64,000 nucleotides of DNA from Mansonella perstans (GCA_037074765.1 JBAMDO010000578.1:744001-808000), one strand, 5' to 3'. Numbered from the stretch's first letter, positions 38,846-52,049 are shown. Notes: generated by a model from the letters alone, not told the origin. Program-made: numbers and translations.

Positions 38846-40788
38846 AGGAACGATTAAGAAATTTACCTATAACATATATGTAAGTAAAGACTTTTTTCTA
38901 AGGAATTAAAATTGAAATTAAAACATTCAGAAGGATTTTGCTTTTTAAATTCTTTGCAGGATTTTTCAAAATTTAATTTACAACATAAATTGTTAGCGAA
39001 ATATTGCTGGCAATGCATATTGATTATTTAAAATTAATTACGGAATTCTCATTGCTAATATATATTTATAAGTTACATTGGAAACTGGAATCGATTATAG
39101 ACAGGAAATGTAGAGCGATAGATTTTTCTCATTAAGTCAATTATGTTACGTGAACACATTTCATTTCATTCTATCTCAAGTATTATGCTTTTAAGCTTGC
39201 TCTTGTTGCATTCTGAATCAGTGGCAATGATAAGCGGTGACATTGATTTGGTTTCATCGGTTCTTGTATTTGTAGTTTTTGGCTGTAAAACTTGCATCCA
39301 AAAGGTCTATCAAAAGTTCTCATCTACATTCCGCTCCTTTTGTAATTGATAAACAGATCAGGAATATGTATGTGAAGGAAGGAAATTCTTATCACATATC
39401 ATGGTAAGAGAATAAGAAAGCGAAGACTGACAACCAATCAGTGGCAATAAAAGTACTATTTTCGTCCACTACGTAAATCTGTTCTTGCAGAATTTGCGAT
39501 TCTATTTCCAAAAATTTTTAAAGCAAAAGGAGACAAATTGCCTTACCTTTCATTTTAATTAATATTTTTAAACCAATCCAGCATCTTGGCTCATTTTACT
39601 GTTTAAAGAATTTCAAACGTTAATTGAACACTTTTAGGAATTCTGACAGTTCTAGTTTAAAAGAACTTTGCAGAATTTGCAAGTGTTTTACGTAACTTTT
39701 TGCATACCTCATCAAAAAGCAATCAATTTCTTGCAGTATTTTTGAATTCTGATTTCTTTCTTGGCAGTGTCATTTTTTGCTGTTACAAAATTTCTTTAGT
39801 GAGTGAAAATTTGTAAATTATGTGATGCAACTTATCTTGTCATCAAAGTTCTAATATATTGCCTCTTGAACCTCTCTAATCCAAAAAGTTAATACATGCT
39901 ATGATGTCTGACCGTTCTTTCTGGTACGACATTCTACTATTGAATGTTTGTGCCTGTACAACAAGTTTTGACTGTTGTGCTGAAGGATTCCAAGCTGCAC
40001 TATCGGCATTATGTATATCCATTTTGCTGGATATAAAGTTGTTTTAATGGTTGAGATATATAAAGAGGAAATGATTTTTGTGTTGCACAAACGGATGGAA
40101 ATGGGTTAATCCAAAATCGGTAAACTAAATAGATTCGAGTAAATGATTGGTCAAAAATCGATAGACATAATGAAATCTAGCATCGCTATCCATATTACTT
40201 CACGGTACAAAACTTGATAGTAGTAAATGGCTATTGCTTCAAAATGTTGCAATTTCCCGAATTTCATCAACTTTTTTGAAATTTTGACTTTGAGGCAAAA
40301 ATTTCTATTCCTTTGTTCTGTATGAATTCGTGAAAGATACGTGAAAGACACGAAAAGTTCCGCATATAATGTGAGGAAAGTGAAAGAAATAGAAATTTAT
40401 GAGCGGAAAAATGGAGCAATTAAACCATTTTTTCTTCTGACGAATTTTTCCAGCAAATGGGAAAAATGAAAAAAGAGGTCACTAAAATATTCTTTCTGCT
40501 TTAAATACTTTTTTTGAAATTTCAATAGCGTGATCCGATGAAATGAAAAAAGAACACACATCGCAAATCTCTTCTTACATGTGTTCAGTTCTCTGACCAA
40601 CTATTATCGGCAAAAATCATATTCTGTTACAGGTGAAAGCATAACTAGAAGTATACCGTGAAAGCATAACCAGTAAAAGTGCTAAGCTTAACCATTAACA
40701 ACTGCTTGGAGCCGAAAAAGAGAAGTCGCATATGTGAAAGGTGGATTTGTTAGCGAAGTAAAAACAAGTCAGCACAATTATCGTTTAA

Positions 40789-40824
40789 TACTTACATAAC
40801 CCTCACAGAAGGGTTATGTAAGTA
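40789..40824. repeat. Perfect 15-bp inverted repeat, 6-nt loop
   Basis: TACTTACATAACCCT at 40789-40803 and its exact complement at 40810-40824 enclose the loop CACAGA. This is the strongest simple hairpin seen in the window. No gene is adjacent. Confidence 0.9.
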
Positions 40825-41428
40825 GTGAAATTTAAATTTGATTTGCAAATTTAACGTAAAATGAATGATTTGTAATAGATTGTAAGACATTATTTCGAAA
40901 CTATTATATATATATATATATTTACCGGGCAATCCCGGCATAAAACAGCAATTAGAAAAAATTGCTTCGTACCATGGAAATAGTAAAATGCGCTCTTTCA
41001 ATATCACTTCAATTTCAATACCACTTTCAACATCATTTTTCAAATTTTAACAACATCACTACTTCATTCATTTGTCTGTAATTTCTCATAAAACACGCAT
41101 TAATGAGGCGCAGTTAATAATTTATGAAATGTAATGTATTTTTTTTTCTTATCACTGCCAAGTTATTCAATGCTTATGCATAAGTTGCTGATTTACTTTC
41201 AGTTTTTTCAATTAACACCCTCACAGGAAACTTAAAATTTACAGGAAAAATAATCAAAATTTATTGATCAGTAAGAATCGTTAAATGGAAATATTCTTAG
41301 TGATGCCAGTTAGGTCATCTTTTTGAATTCACTGATTATCAAAGATGAGGAATATTTGGATATCTGAAGTGTACTAAATGATTTCTAATGATATCTTTTC
41401 GACATATTTCATTCTTTCAAGAACATTT

Positions 41429-41491
41429 TTTGAAAAGATAAGTGAGAACAGCGATGAGAATAAGCAGAAGCCAAATAAGCTTATTATTTGA
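41429..41491 (+). pseudogene. Duplicate of the C-terminal coding-like end at 41806-41868
   Basis: Twenty codons (FEKISENSDENKQKPNKLII) followed by TGA match, in the same frame and with the stop at the same place, the end of the open frame 41671-41868. DNA similarity continues a little on both sides (about 41426-41515). There is no long open frame upstream, so this copy looks truncated or is a terminal exon. Confidence 0.35.
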
Positions 41492-41670
41492 ATCATTCTA
41501 TTTCACTCTATTCAGAGACGGCGCAATCTTTTGCCAGAATTCCCACATTCATTTGCTTATCAAATTGTCTGAATATTACTGTCATCAGCAATGACATATG
41601 TTGTCGTAGCAAGCGAATTCGGATACGTAACAACTAAATGAATCAATTAAGGTCCATTTGAAGAAAGTAG

Positions 41671-41868
41671 ATGCAAAATAGTGCATGCTTTTATTTCAAC
41701 AAATTTAGAGAAACGAAATCTGAAAAACAACAATTTTTTGAGAGGAGTTGCAAGCGGTTAGTCGTGAAATTTGCCGGTGATAATCGAGGCAGGATTAGGG
41801 TCAATTTTGAAACGACAAATAAGAACGACGATGAGAATAAGGAGGAGTTGGATAAGCTTATTATTTAA
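41671..41868 (+). CDS. Small hypothetical protein, charged
   Basis: A 65-residue frame with a basic middle (SCKRLVVKFAGDNRGRIRV) and an acidic, Asn-rich end (NDDENKEELDKLII). I do not recognise the family. Support comes from the related sequence 377 bp upstream, in which the last 20 codons and the stop position are kept while many codons changed. It could be a small gene, the terminal exon of a larger one, or part of a repeat element whose frame is kept by chance. No splice partner was found. Confidence 0.3.
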   Translation: MQNSACFYFNKFRETKSEKQQFFERSCKRLVVKFAGDNRGRIRVNFETTNKNDDENKEELDKLII

Positions 41869-43955
41869 TTCATTCTATTTCGAGAATCGAGATCGCATAT
41901 TGTTTTTTCCATTTTATTAAACAGTATTTGTCGATTATTATAAAGTGAGGAATGATGTCACCTGTGCCAGAATACACAAAATTTAAAATTTCAAAATCAG
42001 AAATGTTATCATAATGCTGCTTTTTCAATTAATTTTTGTTAGTTTCGTCAATGATTCGTTTTTTTTTTTTTTTATTGGAGCAGCCAAATTCAATTCGCCT
42101 GTCATGTCATATCATGCTTTAACCATGCTCGCGTTCCCACTTTTTGAAGCAGAATGAAATATCGAAATGGATTTTTAATATTATTGTAATAGGTCTAAAA
42201 TTTATATAAATTACGGGATTCCCTCATCGATCAATCTAACAGTTGTAAAGGAAATGAAAATTATTATAGAAACTCAATTTTAGGTCATGATTCACAAGAA
42301 ATATTTCAAAAGCACATTAGGAAAAGATTTTAAAGTTGATTCTTGTTGTAAGTCTCACTAAATAATTCGATAATTATATCCCATCCAGTTGAAACATTGA
42401 TTTTGCAATGTTTTCTATGCTCAAAGTAGTCGGTTCTTTGAAAATTTTTCTCCAGCCAGCCATAATCTAATTAGAATGTGAGCAAAAATTCTATTAGTGG
42501 GAAAATTTATGATTTTATGTGAAAAAAGAATCTTAATTAAATAATTTTCAACTAATATAAGCCAACAGAAACATGTTCATTTTTTACATAATTTACGAAA
42601 CTTCTTATTCATTCAGCAAAACTATTCAGACCAAGGATAAAGTTGAAAAAACTTAATGACAATTGACATATCCTTTATCATTTACCATTGTCAGTTATCG
42701 GTGTGATAAATTCCGATTCATCAACTTTAAATCCTGCGCTGACACAAGTTTTGTCAAAAATAATACAGGGAAAACTACAGATATTTTCTCATCAACAATT
42801 ATTTCTAGAGCAATTTTAAATTTATCTAAATAAATGTTTGGAAATTTTTCGTAAATGAAAAACTTTCTTTTTTTTTTTTAAATGAAAAACGAAAAAAATA
42901 ATTGATTCGAAGACTCTTCGGTATTACTTTCAATTTCAATTTATGATTTAGTTTGATGAAACTGATTGTAAAAAAAAAGGACCGATAATTATTGGATTTC
43001 TAACTCACTGAAAAGATATTGATATTATTGAGATCTGCAGCACATTGATTCCTTGACAAATGCCTATTTGTTCAGAAAAGGGATTAATATGTGTATTTGA
43101 TCTTCTCCAAACACCTTTTTCACAAGGTACGTCTTATTACTTTCTTTCCTCTCCCAGCATATTCTCTGTCTTCTTGCTGCTGATTTTAGTAATATATTAC
43201 GTTTAAGGATATGCTATTGATTAGTCGTTTGTATCTTTACCGATACAAATAATGAATTTCTCAAATATTATGATAAATATTGTTACATATAGCTTGACCT
43301 AAATTTGATTTTTTTTGCCATCTTTGCAAAGCTTATTCTGCTCACTAGTGGGACCACGAAACAGTAGAGCATGAGATTGCATCATTCAGGGCCTGCAAAT
43401 CTATACCCCAAATTGACTGCATCAGGAAATACAAAATTCCAGATACAGTCAGTAATCCGAAAATATTGATTAAATGCATGTCTTTCCTTAAACATTCTGC
43501 TTTATTCACCGCAAATGAAAGCAACAGATAAATAAGGTGGCAAGCCCGGTCTTTTGCGTTGTTCAAAGCTATCTCTGAGAGAAGAAGCATAAGATGAACT
43601 TTTGGTCACTGCCTAAAAGTTGTTTTGACTTTTTGACCGGACTATTTGCGCCACTGGCAAGTACTTAATAACTATACAAACACTGTATACATAAAGAGAT
43701 CAGAACATTACACCCTGAATATCAATGTCATATTTTTGCTGTCAACTTATGCTGAACAGCAAATAAGCTTTCCAGCATAAGCTGGAAATTAGGCTATGCG
43801 ATAATTTTTAGTCTTGCGGCATATTTTGAAATAAATATTTGAATAGTTCTCACCATGAATAAGATCATGAAATAATAACTCCTTCTTCATAATCGAACTA
43901 CATATCAGAGCATGCAACTGATAATCTTTTCAATTAAATTATATTTCAATTCACA
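41869..43955. other. Gene-poor region before the minus-strand gene
   Basis: AT-rich sequence. At about 43330-43680 the composition is coding-like: the minus strand has an 81-codon frame (43590-43345) and the plus strand an open stretch (HETVEHEIASFRACKSIPQI onward) with more protein-like text after in-frame stops. This could be a decayed gene or transposon fragment; direction and identity are unresolved. Nothing else is supported. Confidence 0.4.
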
Positions 43956-46443
43956 TTAATAAGTTTTCATTAAACTCCTCCAAAAAGACGTGTACATTCC
44001 TTCTTCATTTTGGCAATTGATTTGATTTTGAATACTAAGACACGTCAAAGTACTACTATTGCCAGTACTACTGCTACTAATACTAATACTATTACTATCA
44101 TTGCTACTATTACTACTACTACTACTGTTACTGTCATTATCACAATTATCATTCCGGTCGATATTGCCAATTAGTTTTTCATTAGCAAAAGGTGAATTTA
44201 TCAGCTGTTCATCGGTCTGATCCATTCCTTCCACTGTTGATTGCAGCTCCGTACCGCAAATATGAGGATTGTAATAGAAAAATGCGAATGAATATTCCAT
44301 ATTCCCTTTTTCCACTGTCATATCAGCATAACCATCTGCTGCATCTGTCGTAAGCAACAGAAATGAAAAATGTAGCAAAATTGGGAAATGAGTAGTAATT
44401 AGAGTTTCAGTAAATGAAAATTCTTAACAAAAAGAAGCAAATTATGCTAAAGATTAAACTTTGCCGCTCCAACTTAAAGTGCCGTCAAAATGAAATCAAT
44501 TATGTCAATCAAATCCACACCAAACAAATAGACGAGAGGATGTTCACCACTAAAGATGGGAGGTGCTCCTTTAATTCCTTCAGAAATTAACAAATTTTAT
44601 ATCTTAACTGAAATGCCAAATTAGTAATCAAATTAGTAAAAACCAACCAACAGTAAAATCAGTTTTTGCGCAATATTTAGCAATATTTTTCAGCGTCATT
44701 TCCATGTCATTCAGTAACAAATTTCTAAGATGATAATCTTCAGGTTGAATCGTTGCTGAACAAAATGAAATCTGCAAAGGAAAGAATGATTAGATTAAAG
44801 TTTAATTCTATATTCGACTCTTAATTATCAAATAGAACTACTGTATATGGCATAACTATTAATGATACTGCTCAAAATCCTTGAAGATTGCTTGCCATAT
44901 GAGGCTTCAGGAATATAAAATATAAAAATCAAATTGCTGTTCCATTTCAAATATTATTTCACATTGTCTATGAAGCTTCCTATAATATTTTCAACAACAG
45001 GACAGAGTACTGTGGCATATTTAAGCAATGCTTTTAAAAGTGAACGAAAAACCTGAGTGAAAGTTTCAAAATGAGAATCGGCTAAGTGATGAATAGAATA
45101 AAGAAGGTCTTGACTTGGACACGGAAAGCACAATTGTCTTAAATTATCACGCATGATGTCAACATGCAGTGAAACAATCTTAAGTTGAGCCACAATTTGT
45201 TGAGGTGTCTTTGAGAATAGATATCCCAAATATCCATTTGTATGATACAGTGATGTGTCTGCAACAGTCGTTCCATATTAATCAATTATCGCAACTGCAG
45301 TAGTGACCGTCGTATCCGACTGCTACGGACATGTTTTGATCAAAGTTTATAGATAATGTTATCACTGTAACACCAAGATACGATCCATCAATTTTTCAAG
45401 AAAGAATACAGAAACTACGAATCGGAACCTTTCAGCAATTGCGGCACTTCGGGATTACACCTTTGCAATGACCCGATATCTTTCACAATCATCATCACTT
45501 CCACAACCTTGTTACATGCTGAAATATTTCTTTTGGTGATAAGCCTTCAACGAATATTAAAAAAGAAATTCAAACGTTAATCTTATGATATATTTGTGTC
45601 TCTCTGCCTCGTATCCAACTCTTCCAAAAATTCCCTTTTGAAAAAAAATTCTTTTCTGTCAATTATGCTTTTTGCGCCAAAAATTAAATATGCTCATTTT
45701 TAATCGGTGCTTATTAAATGTTTACTTTAGGTTGAGTAAAAAAAGACTAACTTATGAAAACTGTATTCAAAGTGGCTTCCGAAAAATTTCGTTTAGGAAC
45801 ACGACCTTTAGTACTAATGATATAACAATCGAGAGGATCATCGCTTATCTGCAAAATCAGTCAGTAATTGCTGTTAAACAGTTTAGTCGATATCGATATT
45901 TGTTTTTTCTCAGATTATTGAAATATCGGCATACCTGGATTTTGTCATACTGACACCAGTTGGAACTCAATGCGGATTTGATATAGTTCGAACATTCCTA
46001 TAATGACAGATCATACTTCAAATCATTGCAGACAGATAACCGACGAAATTTAAATACTGCCTTTTAAGTTGTGGGAAATTTTAAATTAATTCTAATTTCA
46101 GCAATAGACGTTCAATACGTTCATGCCAGTATATACAACTATAGATTTGTCACTTGGTTATTTTATTTTTATCGTCAGCAAATCTTTGAAAAATGAAATT
46201 TTGTTGAAATATCAGTGAAAACCTATTTTCAAAACTTCCAGCGGCAGTGTTAACTGATGTTATTAGTAAAGTGAAGATAATTAGCTCACAATACGAATAA
46301 ATACCTGGAAATGGAGACTATCTTCGAAGGATAAATAACTGTCGATCTTGACTACTAATTCCGGAGGTATATAATCATACAAAGCATAGTCCATTGATGT
46401 TTTAGGTTCTAAATATAATCCGGCATTGAAATCCATCAAAATT
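43956..46443 (-). CDS. Conserved-looking multi-exon protein of unknown function
   Basis: I do not recognise this gene. Minus-strand exons that keep phase: 45518-45429, 45364-45308, 45258-45053, 44771-44648 and 44344-43956 (TAA), about 287 residues. A likely first exon at 46443-46305 (ATG 46436-46434, 44 codons) is preceded by a TTTGCAG acceptor seven bases before the ATG, consistent with spliced-leader addition. Its text (YIPPELVVKIDSYLSFEDSL) resembles the first half of an F-box, but it joins exon 2 out of phase, so an exon between them or another acceptor is needed. The middle is helix-like (QIVAQLKIVSLHVDIM, HLRNLLLNDMEMTLKNIAKY), then GYADMTVEKG and FAFFYYNPHICGTEL. The last 70 residues include a Ser/Asn low-complexity run encoded by ACT/AAT-type trinucleotides. 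It is the only multi-exon gene seen on the minus strand. Confidence 0.6.
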
Positions 46444-46452
46444 CTGCAAATG
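46437..46452 (-). other. Probable trans-splice acceptor of the minus-strand gene
   Basis: On the minus strand CATTTGCAG is followed by AATTTTG and then the ATG of the proposed first exon, leaving a seven-base leader. Confidence 0.4.
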
Positions 46453-49400
46453 TTCCATCAAGTCTCGCCCAGTGAAAACAAAAAAAACTCTTGTTTTTCG
46501 AGGAGCATTCAACGCAGAATATAACATACGTACCTTGAAAAAACGAATTTGAGGAGAGAATGGGATGAAGATGGTGTGGATATTTGTTCTCTCTCAACAA
46601 CTCATTCTACATTTGCAGCAAATCATTCTGACCTTTTTGTCATTGACTCTGCCATTCGTCATCAAACTAAGAAAATTCTTTCATCTAAACTAAACTACAA
46701 TAATATTAATTGTTTTTTCGTAAAATAACTTTATGCATATTAATTTCAGCTTCCTAATTAGTATGATATATCTGCCGGCTCATTTGGCTAGTCTGGACCC
46801 TTTATGTAAATTCAATACACATATGATATATTTAGCTTGCTCAACTAAACTTTTCAAAATAGCTCGCGTATGTATTTCAACAGCAACTACCGTAATAATA
46901 GACCACAAAACATTTGTGCTTCGAAAGCTTTTTTTGTTACAAAATTCTAATATTTTCATAAAAATAAGATTTTTTTTTTCTAATTTGATTGAAAATTCCA
47001 AAAAATAAGGTAGTAATTAGAATAAACCAATTAATAGCATCATTTAAAAGAGAAAAATCTTGACAGGACTAAATTATACACTGTTGGTACAGTATCCTAA
47101 GCTTCCTTTTGAAGGCTGAGTCAATTAGGCAGGTAGTCGTAGAATTTATTAAATTTCATATGGTTAAATGGAAGAATTTTAATGTGCCAGGACTCACTGA
47201 AATCACTTATGTATTAATGAAAACATAATAAGCCAACACACATACACACAAATTAGTTATTATTAATGAAAGCTAAAATATACGAGGCATACGCACAAAT
47301 ACACACAAACACATGCAAATATACAACAGTACAAACTCATATATGCATATCTACTGTGAGAGATCTTGGAAAACAAAATTTTGATGATTAACTGAAACGA
47401 AAAAAGATTGGCAAGAGGAATTTACAGTTTCAAGTTTCAAGCAAAGTTAGAACAAATGAGATGAAATGCGAAATAAAGCAAACTTTCAGATATGCTCCGC
47501 GGAAGAAGTGCAAATTAAAATAGACAACAGGCCAGGAAAGAGAAAGAAGAGTTAAGATCAGCGAAGGAGAAACTTTTCTCCTTGCAATCCATAATTACAA
47601 TTATCATATATTTGCATTAATGGATTTGTTGAGAAGAGTTACTAATGGCTTTATGATTAGCATTCCAATTAGCATTCCAAACATTCCTTCAGTAGTTCAA
47701 TTTTAGTTAATTTAGTTTCGTGAAACAAACATTAATAGGAAAGAATGATTCTGAATATCTTCCTGCTTAATTTACTGTTAAATGTAATTCGCTGCATGAA
47801 TCCCCGTTGTTTCTTCTAAATTCGATCAACATCATACGGTAATTTTGGAACAAAACAAAAATTGCTGAAATTGCCCAATCAAAATCTCTAGAAGTTAGCT
47901 TAATCGAGTTGATCATAAATGAGGGACCCATTATTTCAAAGAAGTTAATAGATATTACAGAAAGCTGATAGCACCGCTTGTAAAAATCACTTCTTTAAGA
48001 AAATAAATCTTTAGACACCAATTTGATTGACATTATGTTAGGCAGTGATAACAGTTGAGTTCAGCAGGTTAATGACACCTGACGGCAACGAGTTTCAGTT
48101 TACTTCTAAACTTCACTCCAACTGCTTCTTAATTACGGTACTTCTCAAATTTCAATTCTCAATCAATGCACCTAATCCGGATTGAATATGAAATAAACGA
48201 TTAACTTGAAGATGAAGTATAAAATTACAAAAAGTCTTACAAACTTCAATTAATTAGCAATTTATGAAATTATGAAAATTGATTCGTCATTCGATTTTCT
48301 AATTAAATTTATCTGTAAGAATCTTATAGCGTGATATGGGTGAAACTTGAATGAGTGAAAAATCTACATACATTGACCAGGCATTTGCTAACAAACTTGG
48401 ACATCCCTAAAATTTCTTAAATTATTTTTGAAATGTACCAAAGCAAAAATTTCATACTTCTTTTATCATCTGCTTATTGGAACTATTAGAGAGGATTAAA
48501 ATGAAGACAGAAAAGGATTAGTTCAGGCAGCAAATTCGTTATCTCAGATAGCAAATCTTTCTGAGAATTTTCAACGATTGAAATGATGAATGCAGCTGAG
48601 ATTATCTCTTTAAACAAATTATCTCTTCTTTTCGTTCCTGTGCTATAAAAACTGATGAATAATTTACGGTCGTATTATCGGATGGCATTATTTTATCTTA
48701 TAATTTAAATAAATATTGTTTGTTGATAACTCATAATAAAAGTTACTAATCTAAAAAAACAAGAAAAGAAATTATTACATCGAATTCTTTGGCAAAACAG
48801 TATAAAGTCACGTGCGTTAAAGATTATATTAGGATAAGTAAACAAAGAAATATAGGGGAAAAAAGTGAAAAATAATTGAGGATAGATTGAGTGAGATCTA
48901 GGTGCACCTTGAGCTATGGAAATCCTGACTAAAGAATGCAAAAGAGCAAAAAAGGAAGTTGGTAGGTCAAAATTTCATTTCATTAGATATATTAAAAATC
49001 AGCACTATTCTTTATCGTTACTTAGCAACAGAAATCCATTAATGGATGAACAGAGGTTCACTACTGAAAAAGGGTTAAGCACTAAGAGAAACGGATAACA
49101 AGGTCGAAATGGAGGTTACTTGGTGAAGTGCATCAATGTAATTAGGACCGAACTGATGACTTTTTCAGATCTAAGATCACTTTTGTAACAGTAGGAAGGG
49201 TCAGTGGAAGTAAGACCAAGATAAACAACCGAAGGAATCGAAAAACTTAAGCAATATTTTTTTACAATATTTAGCAATATTTTTTTTAAATTTTTTGACG
49301 TGTTGATTTTTATTGATGATTTTGCAAAAAATGAAAATAATGAGATGCTATGTAAGGTTTTTCGCAATAGAATCTGATATTATCTTTTTAAGATCTCATC

Positions 49401-51113
49401 AAAACCTTAGCTTTTGGTTAAATAAGTTTGAACTCACTTTTTGTATTCCAATTTTATTTACTAAATTAGCGCATCTGCAAAGAATATAATCTTTTTTACA
49501 AGATCCATTATTACAAATAGTTTAAAACTTCCACTATTCCTTTGATTTTTTTGGCAGTTTGCTTAGGTCATGTCAAAATACCTGTTCAACTATGAAATAG
49601 CATTATACGATGAGTGGAAAATACTATGCTAATGATGTTTCGCTTTATACTTTCCTTTCAACACTTCACCACTTGCTCCAAATCGCCAAACTGAATATAA
49701 TGTCTCGTATACCGTTTAGCTGGGCCTTACGATAAAATAGATATGATTGTTTATTTAGGCCTTACAAACAATTATATTGTAACATGCATGTCTTTATTTC
49801 CTAAACCTTACAATTAATCGCAAATTATCATGAAAACTGGGATTGAAAGACTAAAAATCAATCAATCAATAAGCTATTATTACATATTAGTATCTCTAAT
49901 GACCTAGAAAGGAGAAAATGGAATATTTGTTCGACAACGAAATTATGAATATTCTTCGTATAATTAATGTAATATACTTACTTCTAATGGATATTTACTA
50001 ATTATACAATAACATGTCTTCTTCACTTGAATTATTTTTTCGACCTGTATCATCGTTGAATCATTTTGTTAGTAAGGACAATCCAACAAACAGAAACCTA
50101 TTAATTCATTTAAAACATAAATAAGTGGATGGGATGGCATGGCATTCAACAATTTGAAGAAATGGCATGTACAGTGCTGTGTGACAAGGACGCTTAGAAG
50201 TGGTCGATAATTGCCGTGGAATCCATTGAAATGCATATAAACATTAATTGATAAACTGCGGGATAGCGAAAGAGGACGAGGATTCACAAGAACAAATGAA
50301 ACTGAGGAATCGCTTGCGTAGACATAGGACGGCAATAGTGAGGTGGCAATGTATCATTTTTAAATATTCTATTAATGTAATATGATCAATATCATTACTT
50401 TTTTGAATTTTAAATAACTTTCGATAATTTCTTCATTCCTAAAACTAATAATCGCTGTAAAGTTTGTGAACAAGTGATAACAATAAGAGATAAACGATGG
50501 ATCAGTTAATTAATTCTTGAATTTCAATTATTGACTACCTTTTGCAATTTTGCAATGATTTTTTTATCCAAAAATAATTTTTAAAAAAATATCACTTGAA
50601 TGATAATTTTTAGCCAATAATAAACTCACTTAGATACTATGATATTTCGTCTTACATTAAGTAAGCCAAGATAATAACGAAATGAAGCATTTTAATGTGT
50701 TAATTTAAAGTAATTGTAAAGAAAAAAATTAGCGATATAATGATTTATGATCTGTTGAAAATTACTGTGATTTAATGGCGCCATGCGTAATCTTCACTTT
50801 TAACCGCTTTGACCTTCATCATATACTATAAGCAATGGACGATTATTGCTATCTATCTGATTTATATTTTATCAGCGAAGTTAGAAAGTGAACATAGGAG
50901 CATCTCTTATCATATTTATACAACTTGTTCTTAGTTACTTTCAAGTTTTTGAGAGAAATGGTAGAGAAGTGCGCTACTGTATATAATTGTCATAAAACTA
51001 TTCCAGTCATAAAATTGGGTATCAAAATGTGATCAGAATAGAAAAGTTGAAAAAATAAACGAAATCATGAAATAGCATAAAGAATGATATATTTAAATTT
51101 CATTTTGATGTCA

Positions 51114-51148
51114 AAAATAAGCCAAGACTTTCGACCTTGGCTTATTTT
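51114..51148. repeat. Perfect 13-bp inverted repeat, 9-nt loop
   Basis: AAAATAAGCCAAG at 51114-51126 and its exact complement CTTGGCTTATTTT at 51136-51148 enclose ACTTTCGAC. No gene is adjacent. Confidence 0.9.
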
Positions 51149-52049
51149 CCTTGTTTTTGGTTTCAATTCCTTTATCAAATCCTTCTAAAGGCTAGCCAAA
51201 GCATTTATCCTATTTCTAGTGGAAAATCATATGACGATAAATAAGGAACGTGTCCCATCCACTGAATTTTACTTTTCCATGATTTTCTCAAACTGATATG
51301 TAAACTAATTTATCGGTTCGAGAATAAAGATAAAATATTAAATAACTTTCAAAAGTGATGATATGCATGCACATAATGAGCGAGAAATTATTGCGGATTT
51401 AAGATCAGATGAACTGAATTATATTGGTACCATCAATAATCGGATGATTAATTGTTACGGCTGAATAAAGCTTAGCAAAAAAAAAGTATGCATTTTTCAT
51501 TATTTGGAAACAATAAAGTAAGCCTATTTATTTATTCGAGAAAGAGATGGAAAAATTAAGACAGAGAGAGAAGAGAAAAAACATATTTGACTAGAAGAAG
51601 CGATAGAAGGGCTAAATAACTGTCAATGGACAGCCAAACATAATATCAAGCCTCCTCCTCCCCCTTTTCAGTCCCAATCACAAATCCTTTTGCAACCACC
51701 GTATTCACATCTCCAAGTAGATGCCTTCCTGATTTTAGCAAAAACGAAATTAATCGGTTCAGTGACCGGATCTTTGTCACTCTACAATATATTCTTTCAA
51801 CACAGATATTCCAATGAAAACCGGATGTGTCTTTTTCAATTTGATCAGGTCATTAATTTAAATTTATTATGAGAAAAAAATGTAGTAGAAATGCAACATT
51901 GCATCAATTCGATCCTTGTCACTGAGCATCATTCAAGTTCAGCGATTTTTTGATCTGGATCGAATTGAATCAATAAGGACGAAAAAAAAAGTTAAAATGA
52001 GGGAATGATGATAAGAAAAGGAAAGGGAAAAAAGGAAGAATTGGAGAAT

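Larger units (their letters stand above)
36867..41670. other. Gene-poor region after the FLYWCH gene
   Basis: About 4.8 kb with no supported full gene. It contains the diverged direct repeats at 37632-38207, a pocket of coding-like composition at 38670-38850, short tandem repeats of GTGAAAGCATAAC (40633-40671), a perfect 15-bp hairpin at 40789-40824, a TA run at 40905-40921 and the first of two duplicated frame ends at 41429-41491. Confidence 0.5.

Noticed and set aside
50069..50335. 88-codon minus-strand frame
   Set aside because: No family motif, no splice context and no flanking coding signal.
51690..51872. Open frame after a CT-rich tract and CAG
   Set aside because: The acceptor-like site alone is not enough; the frame has no recognisable motif and no partner exon.
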